NCBI RefSeq assembly: GCF_003751445.1
Contig: NZ_RJUU01000001.1
Span: 5,570,001 to 5,634,000 of the forward strand
Source: Streptomyces sp. 840.1
GTDB lineage: Bacteria > Actinomycetota > Actinomycetes > Streptomycetales > Streptomycetaceae
Length of the DNA: 64,000 nucleotides
Reading direction: 5' to 3'
Shown here: positions 1-7,940 of the stretch, piece by piece
Layout: every line of letters starts with the position of its first letter
Position numbering within the stretch: the first letter of the stretch is position 1
The notes under the pieces: model-generated
Database searches by the model: none
Seen by the model: only the letters and a program-made list of their open reading frames with translations
Told to the model about the DNA's origin: nothing
Program-made: the position numbers and the translations under genes

Positions 1-1465
1 GCTCCACCAGCCGCCTGCCCCGCGCCTCGATCCCCGCCAGATCCGCCAGCTCCGTCAGCAGGTCCTTGATCGCCCGGTCCAGCCGGTGATCGGCGCCGCG
101 CGCCAGGCCGACCTCCGAGAGGAACGCGTTCAGCGCCAGTGGCTCACGCTGCAGCGCCCGCAGGACGTCCAGCGCCTGCACGTTCCCCGAGCCCTCCCAG
201 ATCGAGTTGAGCGGTGCCTCGCGCAACAGCCGGGGCATCCCCGACTCCTCCACGTACCCGTTGCCGCCCAGGCACTCCAGCGCCTCGCCCACCATCGGCG
301 CGCACCGCTTCGTCACCCAGTACTTGGCCGCCGGGACCGCGATCCGCAGGAACGCCGCCTCGCTCGGTGTCCCGGCGTCGTACGCGGCGGCCAGCCGCAT
401 CGCCAGCACCGTGGCCGCCTCCGACTCCAGCGCCAGATCGGCCAGCACGTTGCGCATCAGCGGCTTGTCGGCCAGCAGGCCGCCGAACGCGCTCCGGTAC
501 GAGGCGTGGTGGACCGCCTGCGCCACCGCCTGCCGCATCAGCGCGGCCGAGCCGGTCACACAGTCGAGGCGGGTCGCCGCCACCATGTCGATGATGGTGC
601 GCACCCCGCGCCCCTCCTCACCGATCCGGCGCACCCACGTACCGTCGAACTCGACCTCGGCCGATGCGTTGGACCGGTTGCCCAACTTGTCCTTGAGCCG
701 CTGGATCGCGAACGCGTTGCGGGTGCCGTCCGGCAGCACCCGGGGCAGCAGGAAGCACGTCGGACCGCCGGGTGCCTGCGCCAGGACCAGGAACCCGTCG
801 GACATCGGCGCCGAGCAGAACCACTTGTGCCCGGTGAGCAGGTACTCGCCCTCGGCGGACAGCGGCTCGGCGCGCGTCGTGTTCGACCGGACGTCCGTGC
901 CGCCCTGCTTCTCCGTCATGGCCATCCCCAGGAGCACCCCGCCCTTCTCCCCGGCCGGGCGGAGCCCCTCCTCGTACACGTGCGAGGTCAGCAGCGGCTC
1001 CCACTCGGCGGCCACCGCCGGATCGGTGCGCAGCGCGGGCACCGCCGCGTGCGTCATCGAGAGCGGGCAGCCGTGGCCCGCCTCGGCCTGCGTCCAGACG
1101 AGGAATCCGGCCGCCCGGCGCACGTGCCCGCCCGGCCGGTCCCAGGCGTCGGTCAGCCCGGCGGAGACCGCGTGGCCCAGGAGGCGGTGCCAGGCCGGAT
1201 GGAACTCCACCTCGTCCACGCGGTTCCCGTACCGGTCATGGGTACGGAGCCGGGGCGGGTTCTCGTTCGCCTGCGCACCCCACCGCTGCGCCTGCGCGGA
1301 ACCGGCGGAGAGGCCGAGCCGGACCAGCCCGGCCCGCGCCTCTTCGTGCAGTTCCGGCGGGAGGTGCCGGTCCACGGCCTCGGTGAGCGCGGGGTCCGCG
1401 GAGAAGACGTCGTAGCCGAGCAGGGGAGGGGGCTGGTTGGACACTGTGTGGGTGGTGGCTGCCAT
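1..1465 (-). CDS. aidB: AidB-like acyl-CoA dehydrogenase (C-terminus outside window)
   Basis: Flavin-dependent acyl-CoA dehydrogenase fold of the AidB branch, the alkylation-response group. The ~488 codons present contain AidB landmarks in order: the start-proximal VSNQPPPLLGYD, FHPAWHRLL, MTEKQGGTDVRSNTTRAEP, GHKWFCSAP, RLKDKLGNRSNASAEVEF, ECLGGNGYVEES and NSIWEGSGNVQALDVL. E. coli AidB is about 540 aa, so only the last ~50 residues are missing. The ATG at 1465 gives MAATTHTVSNQPP, matching the family N-terminus. No ribosome binding site precedes it; a TACCGT hexamer ends 6 nt upstream, so the mRNA may be leaderless. It diverges from the BrkB-like gene with only 17 bp between start codons. 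AidB proteins bind DNA and are linked to alkylation defence; the actual substrate here is unknown. Confidence 0.9.
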   Translation of the reverse strand, partial: MAATTHTVSNQPPPLLGYDVFSADPALTEAVDRHLPPELHEEARAGLVRLGLSAGSAQAQRWGAQANENPPRLRTHDRYGNRVDEVEFHPAWHRLLGHAVSAGLTDAWDRPGGHVRRAAGFLVWTQAEAGHGCPLSMTHAAVPALRTDPAVAAEWEPLLTSHVYEEGLRPAGEKGGVLLGMAMTEKQGGTDVRSNTTRAEPLSAEGEYLLTGHKWFCSAPMSDGFLVLAQAPGGPTCFLLPRVLPDGTRNAFAIQRLKDKLGNRSNASAEVEFDGTWVRRIGEEGRGVRTIIDMVAATRLDCVTGSAALMRQAVAQAVHHASYRSAFGGLLADKPLMRNVLADLALESEAATVLAMRLAAAYDAGTPSEAAFLRIAVPAAKYWVTKRCAPMVGEALECLGGNGYVEESGMPRLLREAPLNSIWEGSGNVQALDVLRALQREPLALNAFLSEVGLARGADHRLDRAIKDLLTELADLAGIEARGRRLVE

Positions 1466-1482
1466 GCCGATACGGTAAGGAC
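1466..1482. promoter_or_regulatory. 17-bp divergent promoter with overlapping -10 boxes
   Basis: On the + strand TACGGT (1471-1476) is followed by 6 nt and the GTG of the BrkB-like gene. On the - strand TACCGT (1477-1472) is followed by 6 nt and the ATG of aidB. The two hexamers are the same DNA read on both strands and are placed symmetrically. No Shine-Dalgarno sequence fits in the gap. The -35 regions are weak in both directions. Function is inferred from the spacing. Confidence 0.5.
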
Positions 1483-2643
1483 GTGCAGGCAGCAAATGAA
1501 ACACCCGAGCGGCCACCGGGCCGGCTCCACCGGGCGCGAGTCCTCTACCGCAACGTCTCCAAGCGGCAGATGGCCTGGCAATTGCTCAAGGACACCGTCA
1601 ACTCGTGCATGGAGTACCGCATTCTGGGGCTCGCGGCCGAGGCGGCGTTCTTCACCCTGCTCTCCCTGCCGCCGCTGCTGCTGGGCCTGATCGGCCTGCT
1701 CGGCTACGTCGACGAGTGGACCAGCACCACCACGGTCGCCTCGATCGAGAACAACATCCTCAGCGCGGCGCAGACCGTCCTCTCCCAGCGCGGCGTCAAC
1801 GACTTCGCCAAACCGCTGCTGGCGGACGTCACCACCGGGGCCCGGCCCGACGTCATCTCCATCGGTTTCGCGATCGCGCTCTGGTCCGGCTCCCGTGCGG
1901 TCAACGTCTTCATCGACACCATCACCGTGATGTACGGGCTCGACGGCCAGCGCGGCATCGTCAAGACCCGGATGCTCGCCTTCCTGCTGTACGTGGTGGC
2001 GCTGCTGCTCGGCGCGGTCGTACTGCCGCTCCTGGTGGTCGGCCCCGACCGGGTCGTGGAGTTCATCCCCTGGGGCACCGAGCTGATAAGCGTCATGTAC
2101 TGGCCGGTGGTGATACTGCTGTCCATCTCCTTCCTGACGACGCTCTACCACGTGTCCGTCCCCGTCCGCTCGCCGTGGATCGAGGACACCCCGGGCGCCC
2201 TGATGGCGCTCGCGATCTGGGTGCTGGGCAGCTTCCTGCTGCGGATCTACCTCACCAGTACGGTCGAGGGGCCGACGATCTACGGATCACTCGCCGCACC
2301 GATCGCGGTGCTGCTGTGGATCGGCATCTCCGCGTTCGCGGTGCTGGTGGGCGCCGCCGTCAACGCGGCCATCGACCGGGTGTGGCCCTCGGTGGCCACG
2401 GCCGCGGCACGTGCGGCCAACGACCGGGTGCGCGCGGTCCAGGCGGCGGAGTTCGTGGCCCGCACCCAGGCGGAGAGCTGGGACGAGGACGTGGACGACG
2501 AGGGGGACGAGGGAGACAGTCCCTACATGCCGTCCGAGTTCCCGGAGCGGTGGTCCCGGTTCCTGCCGCCCGACGACGTGAAGTCCAGGCTCCAGCCGAG
2601 CCGCGAGAAGGAACCGGACAAGCCGTACCAGCCCGGCGAATGA
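1483..2643 (+). CDS. YihY/virulence factor BrkB family membrane protein
   Basis: Polytopic inner-membrane protein of 386 aa in the YihY/BrkB family, whose biochemical role is unsettled. It has the family's early AAEAAFFTLLSLPPLLLGLIG helix and about six hydrophobic segments spread over residues 45-290. A conserved 'ALWSGSRAVNVFIDTITVMYGL' type region and the last helix 'IAVLLWIGISAFAVLVGAAVNA' follow. The C-terminal ~90 residues are hydrophilic and acidic (EDVDDEGDEGD), presumably cytoplasmic. The GTG at 1483 has no SD but lies 6 nt after TACGGT, so a leaderless transcript is likely. It is convergent with the small Trypco1-like gene, their ends being 9 bp apart. Confidence 0.88.
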   Translation: MQAANETPERPPGRLHRARVLYRNVSKRQMAWQLLKDTVNSCMEYRILGLAAEAAFFTLLSLPPLLLGLIGLLGYVDEWTSTTTVASIENNILSAAQTVLSQRGVNDFAKPLLADVTTGARPDVISIGFAIALWSGSRAVNVFIDTITVMYGLDGQRGIVKTRMLAFLLYVVALLLGAVVLPLLVVGPDRVVEFIPWGTELISVMYWPVVILLSISFLTTLYHVSVPVRSPWIEDTPGALMALAIWVLGSFLLRIYLTSTVEGPTIYGSLAAPIAVLLWIGISAFAVLVGAAVNAAIDRVWPSVATAAARAANDRVRAVQAAEFVARTQAESWDEDVDDEGDEGDSPYMPSEFPERWSRFLPPDDVKSRLQPSREKEPDKPYQPGE

Positions 2644-2652
2644 GCCCGCCCG

Positions 2653-3057
2653 TCAGCCGGCGGCCGGCGTCGGCGGCACCGGCGGGGCCTGCGGCGGCCG
2701 GGCTGCCTGTGCCGGCAGTACGGGCTGCGGCTCCGGCGTCGAACCGGGCGACCACGACAGCTTGACCGTCAGATGGCCCTCCACCGCGCTCTTGGCGATC
2801 ACGGCCCCGGCCTCGGTGGTGATCTTCACACCGAACTCGATCTCCACCCCGTCCGGCTTCAGTGAGCCGTCCCGGAACACCGCGAGTGCCGATTCGGCCG
2901 CCGCCCGGATCCCCTGGAGCGCGTGGTCGAAAGTGCGCCCGGACCGGGCCAGCGCGTTCCCGTCCCGCGAGACCAGCCGCGCACCCGGGGCGTGCCGGTC
3001 GACCTCCACCGTCACCGTCGCGCCGCTGTCGGTGGTGAACTCCATCAAAGCCGCCAT
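2653..3057 (-). CDS. CU044_2847-type (Trypco1-like) small protein
   Basis: Small soluble protein of 134 aa. The first ~90 residues (LMEFTTDSGATVTVEVD, then a helix with HALQGIRAAAESALAVFR and EIEFGVKITTEAGAVIAKSAVEGHLTVKLSW) match the CU044_2847 family, also called trypsin-co-occurring domain 1. That domain often sits beside trypsin-like peptidases and conflict-system genes. The tail is a Pro/Ala-rich, disordered run. Here it is an orphan: no trypsin, MoxR or NTPase gene is adjacent. The ATG at 3057 is chosen because codon bias starts there. MEF four codons later is an alternative. Family call is from memory; role unknown. Confidence 0.7.
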   Translation of the reverse strand: MAALMEFTTDSGATVTVEVDRHAPGARLVSRDGNALARSGRTFDHALQGIRAAAESALAVFRDGSLKPDGVEIEFGVKITTEAGAVIAKSAVEGHLTVKLSWSPGSTPEPQPVLPAQAARPPQAPPVPPTPAAG

Positions 3058-3124
3058 GACCGCCCCCGGGGATGCCGATTCCGCCCGTTTTCCGTCGCGC
3101 CCGTCCTTGGACGAGACTAGTGGC

Positions 3125-3823
3125 ATGGGCGACCGGTACGAAGAGCGCGCGTCGAGACTGGACGGCGCGAAGGTGTGGACCCTGAGCGTGGACCCGGGCT
3201 CGGTGCACCCCGTGCTGCCGGACGGCTGCATGGACCTGCTCTGGATCGGCGGCAGCCTGCTCGTCGCGGGCCCGGACACCCACGCCGGACCCGCTTCCGT
3301 GAGCGACGGGGGCAGCTTCGCCGGCATCCGGTTCGCGCCCGGCACCGCGCCCGCCCTGCTCGGCGTACCGGCGCACGAGCTGCGCGACCGCCGGATCGCA
3401 CTGGCCGGGCTGTGGCCGGACGCGGAGGTCCGCGAGCTCACCGAACGGGTCGCCTCGGCCGCCGACCCGGCCACCGCCCTGGAGGAGATCGCCCTGCGCA
3501 GAGCGGCCGGCGCCGCGCCCCCGGACCCGGTGATGACGTTCGTCGCCGGACAGCTGGACGCGGGGCGGTCCGTCGCGGACACGGCCCGCGCGGCCGGGCT
3601 CGGCGCACGCCAGCTGCACCGCCGCTCCCTCGCCGCCTTCGGATACGGCCCCAAGACGCTCGCCCGGGTCCTGCGGCTGCAGCGCGCGCTGGCCCTCGTA
3701 CGGTCCGGAACGCCGTACGCGGACGCCGCGCTCGCGGCGGGCTGCGCCGACCAGGCGCACCTCGCCCGGGAGATGCGTGAACTGGCCGGCACCACCCTGA
3801 CCGGGTACCTCGCCGCGCCCTGA
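3125..3823 (+). CDS. AraC-family transcriptional regulator
   Basis: Regulator of 232 aa. The N-terminal ~130 residues form a small ligand-type domain of the DUF6597 kind seen in short actinobacterial AraC proteins (VHPVLPDGCMDLLW, AGPDTHAGP, GIRFAPGTAPALLGVPAHEL). The C-terminus is a double helix-turn-helix: SVADTARAAGLGARQLHRR with FGYGPKTLARVLRLQRAL, then YADAALAAGCADQAHLAREMRELAG. The ATG at 3125 lacks an SD; GAGACT ends 6 nt upstream with TTTCCG at -35 distance, so a leaderless mRNA is likely. It diverges from the Trypco1-like gene and is convergent with the TetR gene. No target is evident beyond these neighbours. Confidence 0.85.
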   Translation: MGDRYEERASRLDGAKVWTLSVDPGSVHPVLPDGCMDLLWIGGSLLVAGPDTHAGPASVSDGGSFAGIRFAPGTAPALLGVPAHELRDRRIALAGLWPDAEVRELTERVASAADPATALEEIALRRAAGAAPPDPVMTFVAGQLDAGRSVADTARAAGLGARQLHRRSLAAFGYGPKTLARVLRLQRALALVRSGTPYADAALAAGCADQAHLAREMRELAGTTLTGYLAAP

Positions 3824-3831
3824 CGGGGGCT

Positions 3832-4404
3832 TCAGTCCGGCAGCAGGTGTGACACCAGGGTGCGTGCCCATTCAGGAGTGAGGGGCTCGTCGGTGAAGAC
3901 GGCCCTGTAGTAGAGGGGCGCGAGCACGGCGTCCGTGGTGCGTTCCAGGCTCGGCGGCTGTCCGCCCCGAGCCCGCTCCCGGTCGAGCACGGCCTCAAGT
4001 TGTTGCCGGCGTTCTCCGCGGCACGCGGCGGCGCCCTGCTCTCCACCGGTGCCGATGGTGGCACGCACCAGGGCGAGGGTGTCCGGGTCGCAGAGGTCCC
4101 TGGCGAGGTCGGCCGCGTAGCGTTCCAGGTCCTCGCGCAGGCTTCCGGTGTCCGGTACCACGATGCCGCCGGAGAAACGGCTGGTCGCGACGTCGGCGAG
4201 CAGCTCACCGATAGTGCCCCAGCGGCGGTAGACCGTGGTGGCGTGCACGCCGGCGTGGCCGGCCACGACCGGAATCGTCAGCGGTTCGCCGGCCTTGTCG
4301 GCGACCAGTTCCCTGACGGCCCGGTGAACGGCCGCGCGCACTCGGGCGGAGCGGCCCCCTGGCCGGCTCGCGGTCTGCGGGACGGAAGAAGCGGTAGCGG
4401 ACAC
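3832..4404 (-). CDS. TetR/AcrR-family repressor of the adjacent MFS operon
   Basis: TetR-type repressor of 190 aa. The N-terminal HTH is clear: RAAVHRAVRELVADKAGEPLTIPVVAGHAGVHATTVYRRWGTIGELLADVA. The rest is an all-helical ligand-binding domain of the TetR_C_16/YxaF-like type. It diverges from an MFS transporter plus hydrolase pair, the usual arrangement for a drug- or toxin-responsive efflux repressor. The GTG at 4404 has no SD; GATACT (4416-4411 on the - strand) ends 6 nt before it, suggesting a leaderless transcript. The 92-bp gap to the transporter holds a perfect 16-bp palindrome suited to TetR dimer binding. Inducer unknown. Confidence 0.88.
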   Translation of the reverse strand: MSATASSVPQTASRPGGRSARVRAAVHRAVRELVADKAGEPLTIPVVAGHAGVHATTVYRRWGTIGELLADVATSRFSGGIVVPDTGSLREDLERYAADLARDLCDPDTLALVRATIGTGGEQGAAACRGERRQQLEAVLDRERARGGQPPSLERTTDAVLAPLYYRAVFTDEPLTPEWARTLVSHLLPD

Positions 4405-4432
4405 CCGACCAGTATCGCACTCATCATTGCGC

Positions 4433-4479
4433 TAGCGTCGCAGCGATCGCTGCGTTTGTGTTAGCGTCGCACCACTAAC
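4433..4479. promoter_or_regulatory. Probable TetR operator region
   Basis: A perfect palindrome CGCAGCGATCGCTGCG occupies 4439-4454. A direct repeat TAGCGTCGCA occurs at 4433-4442 and 4462-4471, and a GTTAG/CTAAC dyad flanks the second copy (4460-4464 and 4475-4479). The site lies between the divergent TetR and MFS genes, where a dimeric repressor would block both. Confidence 0.6.
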
Positions 4480-4496
4480 GCACAGATCACTGCGAG

Positions 4497-5756
4497 ATGA
4501 ATATGTCTATTTGCTCTGCCGTATCCGTCGTACCGTCCGGCGCGGGCACCCGCCGTGTGCTGCGCGGAGCCGCCTTCCCAGGCGCGGCCGCCGTCTTCGT
4601 CGCCTTTCTGGCCGCCTCCAGCGTGCCGTCCCCGCTCTACCCGATCTACCAGCAGCAATGGCACTTCTCCGCGTGGGTGCTGACCGTCGTCTTCGCCCTG
4701 TACGTGGTCGGCCTGCTGGCCTCGTTGCTCGTCGTCGGGGGGCTGTCGGACCACCTCGGCCGCCGGCCGGTGCTCGCCGCGGCGATCGCGCTGGAGACGG
4801 TCGCGCTCGTCTTGTTCCTCACCGCCGGGAACGTGGCCGTCCTGGCTGTCGCCCGGGTGGTGCAGGGCATCGCCACCGGGGCGGCGACTACCACCCTGAG
4901 CGCCGCCCTCGTCGACCTCGAACCGCCGCACGCCCGTGGCCGCGCGGGCGTCCTCACCTCGGTGGCCCCCCTGACCGGACTCGCCCTCGGCGCTCTGGGC
5001 TCCGGTGTACTGGTGGAGTTCGGCCCCGCCCCGACGCGGCTGGTCTACGTCCTGCTGCTCGGCGCCATGGCGCTGGCGGCGGTCGTCACCGCTCTCCTGC
5101 CGGAGACCTCCCTGCGCCGGCCGGGAGCCGTCGCCTCCCTGCGCCCGCGGGCCGCGCTGCCCGCGCACCTGCGAGCGGACATCGTCCCTGTGGTGCCGGC
5201 GATGATCGCCGCCTGGGCACTGGCCGGGCTGTTCCTCTCCCTCGGCCCGTCCGTCGCGGCCCAGTTGCTGGGGCTGCACAGCCGCCTGGTCGGCGGCGTC
5301 GTCGTGACCCTGCTGGCGGGCACCGGAGCGCTCACGGTCGCCGCGCTCCGCTCCCGTTCCGCGTCCTCGCTGCTGGCCCCCTCCTCCGCGCTGCTCGGAC
5401 TCGGCGTCCTTACCGCGCTCGCCGGCATCGTGGCCGGCCTCGTCTGGCTCGCCGCCCTCGGCACCGTCGTCGCGGGCACCGGCCTCGGCGCCTCGGTGCT
5501 GGCGACGTTCGGCACCTTCGCCCGGATCGCCAGGCCCCATGAGCGCAGCGAGGTCTTCGCCTCGGCGAACATCATCAACTATCTCGGCAACAGCGTGCCC
5601 GCCGTGCTCGGCGGCATCGCCGTCACCACCCTGGGCCTGCGGACCGCCACCGAGATCTACGCACTGGCGATCGTGGCGATCGTCTTCGCCGCCTTCCTCC
5701 TGCGCCTGAACCAGTCACGGACGCGGCGCCGCGCCGTTGCGGCACCGGGCGAGTGA
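4497..5756 (+). CDS. MFS drug-efflux-type transporter
   Basis: Major facilitator protein of 419 aa with 12 predicted membrane segments. It carries the MFS loop 2-3 motif GGLSDHLGRRPVL, a TM4 region ARVVQGIATGAATTTLSAALVDL, and loop 8-9 region SRSASSLLAP. It resembles actinobacterial sugar- or drug-efflux MFS proteins rather than importers. The ATG at 4497 is used; ATG at 4503 is an alternative. It is the first gene of a two-gene operon with the alpha/beta hydrolase (81-nt gap) and is probably repressed by the divergent TetR protein. Substrate cannot be read from the sequence. Confidence 0.85.
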   Translation: MNMSICSAVSVVPSGAGTRRVLRGAAFPGAAAVFVAFLAASSVPSPLYPIYQQQWHFSAWVLTVVFALYVVGLLASLLVVGGLSDHLGRRPVLAAAIALETVALVLFLTAGNVAVLAVARVVQGIATGAATTTLSAALVDLEPPHARGRAGVLTSVAPLTGLALGALGSGVLVEFGPAPTRLVYVLLLGAMALAAVVTALLPETSLRRPGAVASLRPRAALPAHLRADIVPVVPAMIAAWALAGLFLSLGPSVAAQLLGLHSRLVGGVVVTLLAGTGALTVAALRSRSASSLLAPSSALLGLGVLTALAGIVAGLVWLAALGTVVAGTGLGASVLATFGTFARIARPHERSEVFASANIINYLGNSVPAVLGGIAVTTLGLRTATEIYALAIVAIVFAAFLLRLNQSRTRRRAVAAPGE

Positions 5757-5836
5757 GGCACCGGCCCGCGGCGACCACCGCGTTCCCCGCTCCGGAAGAC
5801 CGACACGGAACCACTCGTGCGAAAGAAGGACACCCC

Positions 5837-6640
5837 ATGACGAACGCAAACAGCAGAATCAGCGAGAACCTCGCAGTCCGGCGATCGGACCACACGACGG
5901 TCCGGTACACGGCCAGTGGCCCCGCCGACGGGCCGGCCATGATGCTCATCCACGGCTGGGGGTGCGACCGCGGCGACTTCGACGTGGTGACCGGCCATCT
6001 GCCCGAGCACTACCGCATCCTCGCGGTCGACCTCGCCGAGCACGGCGAGTCACGGTCGACACGGCAGGTGTGGACCATGGAGGAGTTCGCCCGCGACGCG
6101 GCGGCGGTGCTGGAGGCCGAGTCGGTGACCACCGCCGTCGTGGTCGGGCACTCCCTCGGCGCGGCGGTCGCCGTCGAAACCGCCCGGCTGCTCCCCGGCA
6201 CGGTCACTCACGTGGTCGCGCTCGACGGACTGCACTATCTGTCCCTGTTCCCGGCGCAGAACGAGGAGCAGACCAATGCCGTGGTGGGCATGTTCCGCGA
6301 CGACTTCGCCTCGGCGGTGCGCGGTCTCGTCGAAGGGGGTTCGCCGGCCGGGACCGACCCGGCGCTCTCTGAGGCGTACTTCGAGAAGATGGTGGCGGTG
6401 CGCCGTCCCGCGGGCCTGCGCGCCATCGAGGGCCTGGTGCGCTGGGACATGGACGCCGCCCTGCGCGAGACGAAACAGCCGGTCACGGTGTTCGCCGTTC
6501 GCGACCTGGTCACCCAGGAAGCGATCGACCGCTACCGGGACCGCCTCGACATCGTGCTCGTCGACCTGGGCAGCCACCACTTCCCGGTGGAGGCCCCCGA
6601 AGACACGGCGAGGCTTCTGGCCGGCGTCGCGAGCCGTTGA
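5837..6640 (+). CDS. Alpha/beta-fold hydrolase
   Basis: Soluble alpha/beta hydrolase of 267 aa. Visible landmarks are the oxyanion strand LIHGWGCDRGDF, the nucleophile elbow GHSLG with Ser106, and a C-terminal SHHFPVEAPEDTA segment supplying the catalytic His (H247 or H248). The acid is probably Asp in VFAVRDLVT. Length and order fit haloperoxidase- or epoxide-hydrolase-like enzymes, but the substrate is not predictable. A strong SD (GAAAGAAGGA, 5821-5830) precedes the ATG. It follows the MFS gene and is probably co-transcribed, so it may modify or detoxify the transporter's substrate (inference). Confidence 0.88.
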   Translation: MTNANSRISENLAVRRSDHTTVRYTASGPADGPAMMLIHGWGCDRGDFDVVTGHLPEHYRILAVDLAEHGESRSTRQVWTMEEFARDAAAVLEAESVTTAVVVGHSLGAAVAVETARLLPGTVTHVVALDGLHYLSLFPAQNEEQTNAVVGMFRDDFASAVRGLVEGGSPAGTDPALSEAYFEKMVAVRRPAGLRAIEGLVRWDMDAALRETKQPVTVFAVRDLVTQEAIDRYRDRLDIVLVDLGSHHFPVEAPEDTARLLAGVASR

Positions 6641-6679
6641 GGCATCGGACGGTCCTCGGGAAGGCGCGGGTCCGAGTCC

Positions 6680-6925
6680 TTGCCGGGGCCGGCTCCCGCA
6701 ACCGGTCAGCCGATGGCCCACGGTGTCCCAGAACCACGGCGGGTGCGCCAGCGGCAGCCGTCGTGCCCGCGCGGCCATCGAGTCGACGAACCGACCGGGC
6801 TCGGTCCAGGGCAGGTTGAGCTCGGGGCCCATGTCCGTGACCAGCTCACGCGCGAGCCCTGCCGCGCCCGGATCGTGGGCGGCCGCCAGTCGGCGCAGGC
6901 GGGCGCCGCTACCTCGTGGGTAACG
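6680..6925 (-). pseudogene. Unidentified coding remnant
   Basis: Reading the - strand gives a stretch with normal Streptomyces GC3 and protein-like text, including RRLAAAHDPGAAGLARELVTDMG, LNLPWTEPGRFVDS and RLPLAHPPWFWDTVGHRLTG. It has no start or stop of its own and its frame runs into the antisense of the alpha/beta hydrolase on the 3' side. It looks like an internal or C-terminal piece of a gene truncated at both ends. I do not recognise the family. Boundaries are approximate. Confidence 0.35.
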
Positions 6926-6992
6926 ACACGGTGATCTCCGCCGGGCCGGAGTGGTCGAGTACCCAACGGGCCCCTTCGCGGGAGGACTTGGC

Positions 6993-7393
6993 ATGCCGTA
7001 CTTCGAGGGATCCGACGGAACGAGCCTGTTCTGGACCGACTGGGGCAGGGCAAGCCGGTGGTGTTCGCGGCGGGGGCCTGGCTCAGCAGCAGCGCATGGG
7101 AGTTGCAGATGCTCCCGCTGCCGGAACGGGGACGGGTACGACCGGGTGAGCCGGATCGTGCTGGTCGCCGTCACCGCGCCGTTGGCGGTCAGGACGCCGG
7201 ACAACCCCGGCGGAGTCGAGGAGGGCGTCCTCGAAGCGCGGCCGGCGGACCGGAGCCTCGGCCGTCCGAGGCGGATGGCCCAGAACACCCACGCGTTCTT
7301 CGCGACGCACCTCGGGAACAAGGTCTCCTCCGAGCCGACCGGCTCAACCGGGACCTGCTCGACTTCACCGGGGCCGACGCCGCGGTCCGCTGA
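6993..7393 (+). pseudogene. Decayed alpha/beta hydrolase
   Basis: An SD (GGAGG, 6981-6985) and ATG open MPYFEGSDGTSLFWTDWG. At about 7045 the frame shifts, and the continuation KPVVFAAGAWLSSSAWELQMLPLPERG is found in another + frame. From about 7141 the first frame resumes with SRIVLVAVTAPLAVRTPDNPGGVEEGVLEA and MAQNTHAFFATHLGNK. Joined, these match the start and the lid region of an alpha/beta hydrolase, but the strand between them that should carry the G-x-S-x-G nucleophile is missing. At least one frameshift and one internal deletion are therefore present. It lies 350 bp from an intact hydrolase of the same superfamily. Confidence 0.65.
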
Positions 7394-7404
7394 TCCGCCC
7401 CGCC

Positions 7405-7800
7405 TCAGGACGCCGCCGCCGCGAACAGTGACACGGCGCAGCCGTCCGGGTCGAGGACGACGGCGTACCGCTGCCCCCACACCGCGTCCCACGGCTTCAG
7501 ATGGCCCCGGTACCCGGCGCCCGTCAGCTCCCCGTAGACGGCGTCGACCTCCGCTGGGCTGTCGCAGAGGAAGGCGAGACCGAGGCGCTCACCGCCCTTC
7601 GGCCCCGGCCATTCGGGGTCGAAGGAGCGGACGACGTCCTCGGTGTCCCACAGCAGGCGCTGTCCGCCCGGGAGCGTCACTTCGACATGGGGAGCGGATT
7701 CCGCGTCGGCGGGGATGTCGAGGCCGAGCCGGCGGTAGAAGGCGAGCGATGCGGGCAGATCCGCGGTGGTGATGCCGATCGCGTCAAGTCGTGGAGTCAT
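7405..7800 (-). CDS. VOC (glyoxalase/bleomycin-resistance) family protein
   Basis: Single-domain vicinal oxygen chelate protein of 131 aa. It shows the paired beta-alpha-beta-beta-beta modules: AIGITTADLPASLAFYRRLGLDIP opens the first and LAFLCDSPAEVDAVYGELTGAGY the second. The end AVVLDPDGCAVSLFA is typical. VOC proteins act as metal-dependent lyases, isomerases or drug-binding proteins; this one cannot be placed more closely. ATG at 7800 is chosen: TACGGT (7812-7807 on the - strand) ends 6 nt upstream and no SD is present, so the mRNA may be leaderless. Start sites further upstream are in-frame but would cover the promoter. Confidence 0.85.
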   Translation of the reverse strand: MTPRLDAIGITTADLPASLAFYRRLGLDIPADAESAPHVEVTLPGGQRLLWDTEDVVRSFDPEWPGPKGGERLGLAFLCDSPAEVDAVYGELTGAGYRGHLKPWDAVWGQRYAVVLDPDGCAVSLFAAAAS

Positions 7801-7940
7801 GATCCGACCGTAGGCCGGGCAACCGCGGACGGTCTTGAACGAATCGGTCATGCCCGGCCAACCTGGGGGGAGATGTCGGACCCGTGGCATAGATTCCGGG
7901 GGAGACCGGTTGTGGGGCCGGGCAGTAGGGGGCGAGGGAA

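Noticed and set aside
3125..6640. Possible antibiotic biosynthetic cluster (regulators, MFS, hydrolase)
   Set aside because: No synthase, tailoring enzyme or self-resistance gene typical of such clusters is present; a TetR-controlled efflux pair explains it.
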